Shown here piece by piece: positions 1 to 4,000 of a stretch of 5,179 bases of DNA. Positions within the stretch are counted from its first letter, which is position 1, and each line of letters begins with the position of its first letter. Origin of the DNA: Synechococcaceae cyanobacterium RL_1_2 (GTDB lineage Bacteria; Cyanobacteriota; Cyanobacteriia; Cyanobacteriales; JAAUPO01). Location: NCBI GenBank assembly GCA_012033095.1, contig JAAUPO010000225.1:1-5179 (forward strand). The letters run 5' to 3'. The notes beneath the pieces were generated by a model that saw nothing but the letters and a program-made list of their open reading frames with translations, ran no database searches and was not told the DNA's origin. Made by a program: the position numbers and the translations under genes.

Positions 1-156
1 GATAAATTGAACTACTTGAACTAGGGTCTATCATCATTTAAACCCGAAACTTTTCTTAGCTAAGGATTTCAGTTTAAAACTATGCTTTCTGAACCTGGCT
101 CAGGATCAACGTTTTAATGCTAATTTATGATCCCTAATTGAACTAAATTCAATGTT
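1..156. repeat. Intergenic repeat, copy A (partner at 596-754)
   Basis: This AT-rich stretch aligns by eye with 596-754. Both begin with GATAAA, then share a TTGAAC(C)TAGG.TCT..CATCATTT block, then TTCAG.TTT.A.A.TAT, then CTGAACCT.GCTCAG, and then a TCAA(A)CGTTT block ending near 115 here. Copy A carries about 15 extra bases (around 50-64) and lacks the HIP1-containing insert seen after GATAAA in copy B. Past 115 the resemblance is weak but may run on to TTCAATGT at 149-156. The core CTGAACCTGGCTCAG (90-104) is a near-palindrome. The repeat may extend left beyond the window. No coding frame is shared, so it looks like a non-coding dispersed repeat. Its family is not recognised. Confidence 0.55.
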
Positions 157-185
157 TAATGTTTAATTTTTGATTTTTGATTTTT
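151..185. repeat. Degenerate period-7 tandem repeat
   Basis: Five consecutive heptamers read AATGTTT, AATGTTT, AATTTTT, GATTTTT, GATTTTT. The last overlaps a perfect 7-bp inverted repeat TTTTTAA-C-TTAAAAA at 181-195. Heptameric short tandem repeats (STRR) are known in cyanobacteria, but these units do not match the classical STRR sequences I know. A simple AT-rich slippage tract is an equally good explanation. Confidence 0.5.
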
Positions 186-272
186 AACTTAAAAAGTCCT
201 TTAAAACTCCTATGGTTAGTTTTCATGGTTCTTGTTATTTGTTTTTTTGCCCATGGGGGTTTTGGATGGGGG

Positions 273-300
273 GTAACAAAGGGGATTTATGGGTTAAAAT
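273..300 (+). promoter_or_regulatory. Possible sigma-70-type promoter of tRNA-Ser
   Basis: A -10-like TAAAAT at 295-300 lies 19 bases before the tRNA. A -35-like GTAACA at 273-278 (4 of 6 matches to TTGACA) precedes it with a 16-bp spacer. This would start transcription near 307, just ahead of the mature 5' end. The -35 match is weak and the whole region is AT-rich, so this is tentative. Confidence 0.3.
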
Positions 301-319
301 AGTTAAGCTCTAAATCCGT

Positions 320-406
320 GGAGGGGTGGCAGAGCGGTTGAATGCGGCGGTCTCGAAAACCGTTATGGCTGCAAAGTCATCGAGGGTTCGAATCCCTCCT
401 CCTCCG
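320..406 (+). tRNA. tRNA-Ser, anticodon CGA
   Basis: This is a complete class II tRNA of 87 nt that decodes UCG serine codons. The acceptor stem pairs GGAGGGG (320-326) with CTCCTCC (399-405) through one G-U, followed by discriminator G406. The D-arm is GCA...TGC with a GCGGTTGAA-type loop. The anticodon stem GCGGT/ACCGT (347-351/359-363) closes the loop CTCGAAA, with anticodon CGA at 354-356. A long variable arm, ATGGCT-GCAA-AGTCAT (365-380), is the serine hallmark that separates it from short-armed tRNAs. The T-arm is GAGGG-TTCGAAT-CCCTC (382-398). CCA is not encoded, so it must be added after transcription, as is common in cyanobacteria. The gene stands alone and converges with the adhesin gene. 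No clear terminator follows it. Confidence 0.97.
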
Positions 407-601
407 TTTCTTGTTCTGGAAACTAAGTTATTTCTCTTCTGGTATTGTCAAAAAAAACCATATCGGTTCGACTTGCTAGGAGCTTGAATGATACTAAAAC
501 CGTTCTGTTTAGTATGGGAAAATAATCTTTATCTCAATTGCTGCTGATATTAATGGCTTCAATAATTTCCTTGTCCTACTGGGCGGATTTGGGATGATAA
601 A

Positions 602-609
602 GCGATCGC
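602..609. repeat. HIP1 octamer GCGATCGC
   Basis: Exact copy of the highly iterated palindrome that is strongly over-represented in many cyanobacterial genomes. It sits in the part of repeat copy B that copy A lacks. It is useful mainly as evidence of organism type. Confidence 0.85.
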
Positions 610-723
610 AAACTGTTTGAACCTAGGATCTGCCATCATTTCAATCTAAAATTCAGGTTTGACAATGTATTTGCTGAACCTAGCTCAGCCTCAAACGTTT
701 CCAAACCATTGATGACACGCCCT

Positions 724-743
724 AAAAATTGAGAAAAATTGAG
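724..743. repeat. Perfect 10-bp tandem duplication
   Basis: AAAAATTGAG occurs twice head to tail (724-733 and 734-743), directly before the left arm of the inverted repeat at 744. It is probably a replication-slippage product. No function is apparent. Confidence 0.7.
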
Positions 744-794
744 TAGTTCAATGTACTACTAGTATGTAGTATGGATTGTTTGAAGGTTGAACTA
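744..794. repeat. Nested inverted repeat
   Basis: An outer perfect 8-bp pair TAGTTCAA (744-751) / TTGAACTA (787-794) encloses an inner perfect 6-bp pair TACTAC (754-759) / GTAGTA (766-771) around a 6-base loop. The outer and inner stems are separated by 2 bases on the left and 15 on the right. It could be a folded RNA, a protein-binding site or the scar of a small palindromic element. There is no T-run after it on either strand to suggest a terminator. Confidence 0.6.
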
Positions 795-933
795 TGAGCA
801 TGGACAAAAAACAGCTCTAAAACTACAGTTAGGGCCATGGGATCCCTTGATTAATATGGTGTTGATGGCTATTGCAAGTTTAGAACACCTGAATCCCCTG
901 ACATTCCTCTAGCTAATAACAAAAGCCAAAGGA

Positions 934-978
934 AGAAAAAAAAGATCCCCTTTGTTTAAGGCAGGTTGAAGGGGATCT
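934..978 (-). terminator. Intrinsic terminator of the adhesin gene
   Basis: Read on the minus strand, AGATCCCCTT (978 to 969) is followed by a 16-base loop and its perfect complement AAGGGGATCT (952 to 943). Seven T residues then follow, and CTTCC after them. A 10-bp stem with a GC-rich core plus a U-run is a textbook Rho-independent terminator. It starts 53 bases past the TAA of the large gene. The plus strand has no T-run after the hairpin, so it acts in one direction only. Confidence 0.92.
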
Positions 979-1031
979 GGGTAATTTAGCCTTATGAATC
1001 AATCAATTCTATAAAGCTAGAGGTGGAGGAT

Positions 1032-4000
1032 TTAGACTAAATCGATGGAGAAGACCGCATCATTGAAGTCGTTGTCGCCGCCTCCAGGAAGATCTTCAAA
1101 GCCAAAAATACCAGCACCATTGGAGCGGATATGGGCTACGCCGTCGGGGTTGGCGGCAATGTAGCTAAAGTAAGCTACCCGACTATTGTCAGTGACCGCA
1201 TTATTAAACACACCGTCCAGTTCTGCATCTTCCGCTTCAACAAAGTTTTCCACCGTGCTATTACCGCCATTGGCAATGACAAAGGGAGCGTATAGTTGAC
1301 CATTTAACAATAGAACGTTACCGCTTTCTTTCCTTACGGCTGTAGTAAAAATGCCTCCAGCCCTGAGATTAAAGTTGGTGACACGGGCGGTGGTGAGGGC
1401 AGCCCTGGCATAATTGGTGAGGTCATCGGGGGTTACATCCGCAATCCCATCATTATTGGTATCAATGCCACCATTTACATCTACCACCCGATACAAGCCG
1501 ACGAGGTTATCAAACACTGCACTAGTGGCATTAGCGATCGCGGCACTAGCTAAAGCCAAATTACCATCTTGGATCACCTCAAACACAAGTCCAGAGCTAA
1601 TAATCTCATTTTCTCCAGTGATATTAGGAATGATGCTATTGCTAACACCTGGAACGTTAGAGCTTTGGGATTCGATGGTGAATTCAATGACTGAACTAGT
1701 ATCAACTCCTCCGTTAGCAGTACCACCGTTATCCTGCAGGGACAAACGAATAGTAGCAGTACCTAATTTATCGGTTAAGGAATAGTTGAGGCTACCGTCG
1801 GAACCGAGGGTGGGAATGCCATCGAGAATACCATTGGCATCACTGCCCACCGCTACATCAAAGGCAGTTGTTTGGCTGGTTTCATTGGGGCCGGCACTAA
1901 TATTAATGGCAAAGTTGGGTAAAACTTTGTTTTTGGTTCCAGCGGTATCAGCCACTGCGTTACTAGCTAAAGCAAAAGTAGGAGCATCATTAATGCCCTC
2001 TAGATCGATGGTGACAATTTTGGGTGCGGATTCTCCATTTTGGTCATCAATGACTAAAATTTGGAAGGAATCGATCGCGGTACCATTGACATTCGCGTTC
2101 GGAGTGTACACAAATTGGGATAAATTACTTTGGGCAATTACATCTCCAGTGGTGACCGTACTATTATTAAAGGTTAAAGCACCAGATCCTGGTAAAGTAA
2201 CCACTTTCACCGAAGCCAATTGGTCTGAATCCTGGTCTTGGAAGTTCCCTTTATTGGAGTCGGTAAAGTCTCCAATGCCAAAAGTAATGGGTTGATCTTC
2301 TAGACCGCTGACGGTGAAATCTTGAATAGTGGGAACGTCATTGGCATTGTTAACGGTGACCGTTATATCTTGGGTCACAAAATTACTACCGTCTCCCACT
2401 GTGACCTTGACTAGATAATCATTACTACTACCACTAGAACTAGGGGTTTCAAAGTCAGGGGCCGTATTGAATGCCAGATTACCCGCACTATCGATCGTGA
2501 AGAGGCTGTCGTCCGCCCCCGTACCATCAATGGCATAGGTAAGGGTTGCCCCTTCTGGATCGATCGCGATAACTTGACCAACAGCAGTAGAGTTTTCATC
2601 AATGGCAAAGGTATTACTACTGCTGAATAGAGGAGCTTCATCCACATTGGTGACGGTGACGGCAATGGCCTGGGTGGCTGGGTTAATGCCATCGGTAACT
2701 TGCACTTGCACCTCATAGACATTACTTCCAGCACTAGAACCAGGAATGTCAAAATCAGGGGCGTTAGCGAAGGAGAGGTTCCCGCTACCATCGATGGTAA
2801 ATAATCCACTATCCGCCCCACCACTAATGCTATAGCTCAGGGGAGTGCTTTCTGGATCGATCGCGGTAACTTGACCAACAGCGGTACTATTTTCTGCGAT
2901 CGAGAAGGTAGCGGCACTAGTAATAATAGGAGCTTCATTAACATCATTCACCGTAACGGTAATGTCCTGGGTGACCGGGTTAATACCATCGGTAACTTGC
3001 ACTTGCACACCATAGACATTACTTCCAGCACTAGAACCAGGAACTTCAAAATCAGGAGCGTTAGTGAAGGAGAGATTCCCGCTACCATCAATGGTAAATA
3101 ATCCACTATCCGCCCCACCACTAATGCTATAGCTCAGGGGAGTGCTTTCTGGATCGGTGGCGAGGACTTGGCCCACAGCGGTAGCATTTTCCGCGATCGA
3201 AAAGGTATTACCACTATTAATTACCGGAGGCTCATTTACATCGGTTACAGTGACGGTAATATCCTGGGTTACAGTGTTATTTCCATTGTCAGTGATGGAG
3301 ACTTGTACAACGTAATTATTACTACTAGCGGCAGAGCTTGGAGTTTCAAAGTCACGGGCAGAGCTAAAGACGAGATTACCTGCTCCATCAATGGTAAAGA
3401 GACCATCATCGGCTCCACTACCCGTAATCCCAAACGTAAGGGTTCCGGATTCTGGATCAACGGCGGTAATTTGACCGACGGTAGTGGTATTCTCTGCGAT
3501 CGAAAAAGCATTGTTACTAGTAATAATGGGAGGTTCATTACCCGCAAGATCGTTAACGGTAACACTAATACTTTGTAAGGTGGTTTGTCCGCCATCACTA
3601 GCTTGAACTTGTACCAAGTACACATTATTAGTGTCAGCGTCAGTCGCAGTTTCAAAGTCAGGAGCAGCAAGGAAAGCTAGGGCTCCCGTATTTGGATCAA
3701 TGGTGAATTTACCTCCATCGTCTCCACCGATAATGGTGTAGGTAATAGGGGCCCCTTCTGGATCGATCGCGGTAACTTGACCAACCGCAGTGGAGTTTTC
3801 ATCAATGGCAAAGGTAGCACTACTGCTAAAGAGAGGAGCTTCATCCACATTGGTAACGGTGACGGCAATGGCCTGGGTGACCAGGTTAATACCATCGGTA
3901 ACTTGCACTTGCACCTCATAGACATTACTTCCAGCACTAGAACCAGGAATGTCAAAATCAGGAGCGTTAGTGAAGGAGAGGTTCCCGCTACCATCGATGG

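Larger units (their letters stand above)
596..754. repeat. Intergenic repeat, copy B (partner at 1-156)
   Basis: Direct-orientation partner of the repeat at the left edge. After the shared GATAAA (596-601) it has a GCGATCGC-containing insert, then AACTGTTTGAACCTAGGATC (611-630), CATCATTT, TTCAGGTTTGACAATGTAT, and GCTGAACCTAGCTCAGC (673-689), whose ends pair as GCTGA/TCAGC. The good match ends at CGTTT (696-700). A weaker match may continue to TTCAATGT (747-754). Together the two copies bracket the tRNA-Ser gene. No transposase, target-site duplication or clean terminal inverted repeats are visible. Confidence 0.5.
407..933. other. Non-coding region between tRNA-Ser and the adhesin terminator
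   Basis: I find no supportable gene in these 527 bases on either strand. All frames are broken by frequent stops, and the longest ATG-started plus-strand frame I noticed is 18 codons (856-912). The region contains intergenic repeat copy B, a HIP1 site, a perfect 10-bp tandem duplication AAAAATTGAG (724-743) and a nested inverted repeat (744-794). A perfect TTGACA at 659-664 has no convincing -10 partner. Confidence 0.7.

Noticed and set aside
320..406. tRNA-Ser as a phage or island attachment site
   Set aside because: No second copy of the tRNA 3' end and no integrase occur in the window.
659..687. Perfect -35 hexamer TTGACA at 659-664
   Set aside because: The best -10 at the right spacing (TAGCTC near 681) is poor and no gene follows on the plus strand.
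706..724. ATTGATGACACGCCCTA as a possible end of an insertion sequence
   Set aside because: It recalls ends seen next to some IS transposases, but there is no matching opposite end, no transposase fragment and no target duplication in the window.
856..912. 18-codon plus-strand frame (MVLMAIASLEHL...) in the tRNA-adhesin spacer
   Set aside because: It has no ribosome-binding site and no similarity I recognise, and frames of this length are expected by chance.
1414..2295. Two plus-strand open frames (1414-1785 and 1786-2295) opposite the 3' part of the adhesin gene
   Set aside because: They lie fully antisense to a well-supported domain-bearing frame, lack recognisable domains or ribosome sites, and have low-complexity composition that mirrors the Thr/Ser/Asp-rich sense strand.
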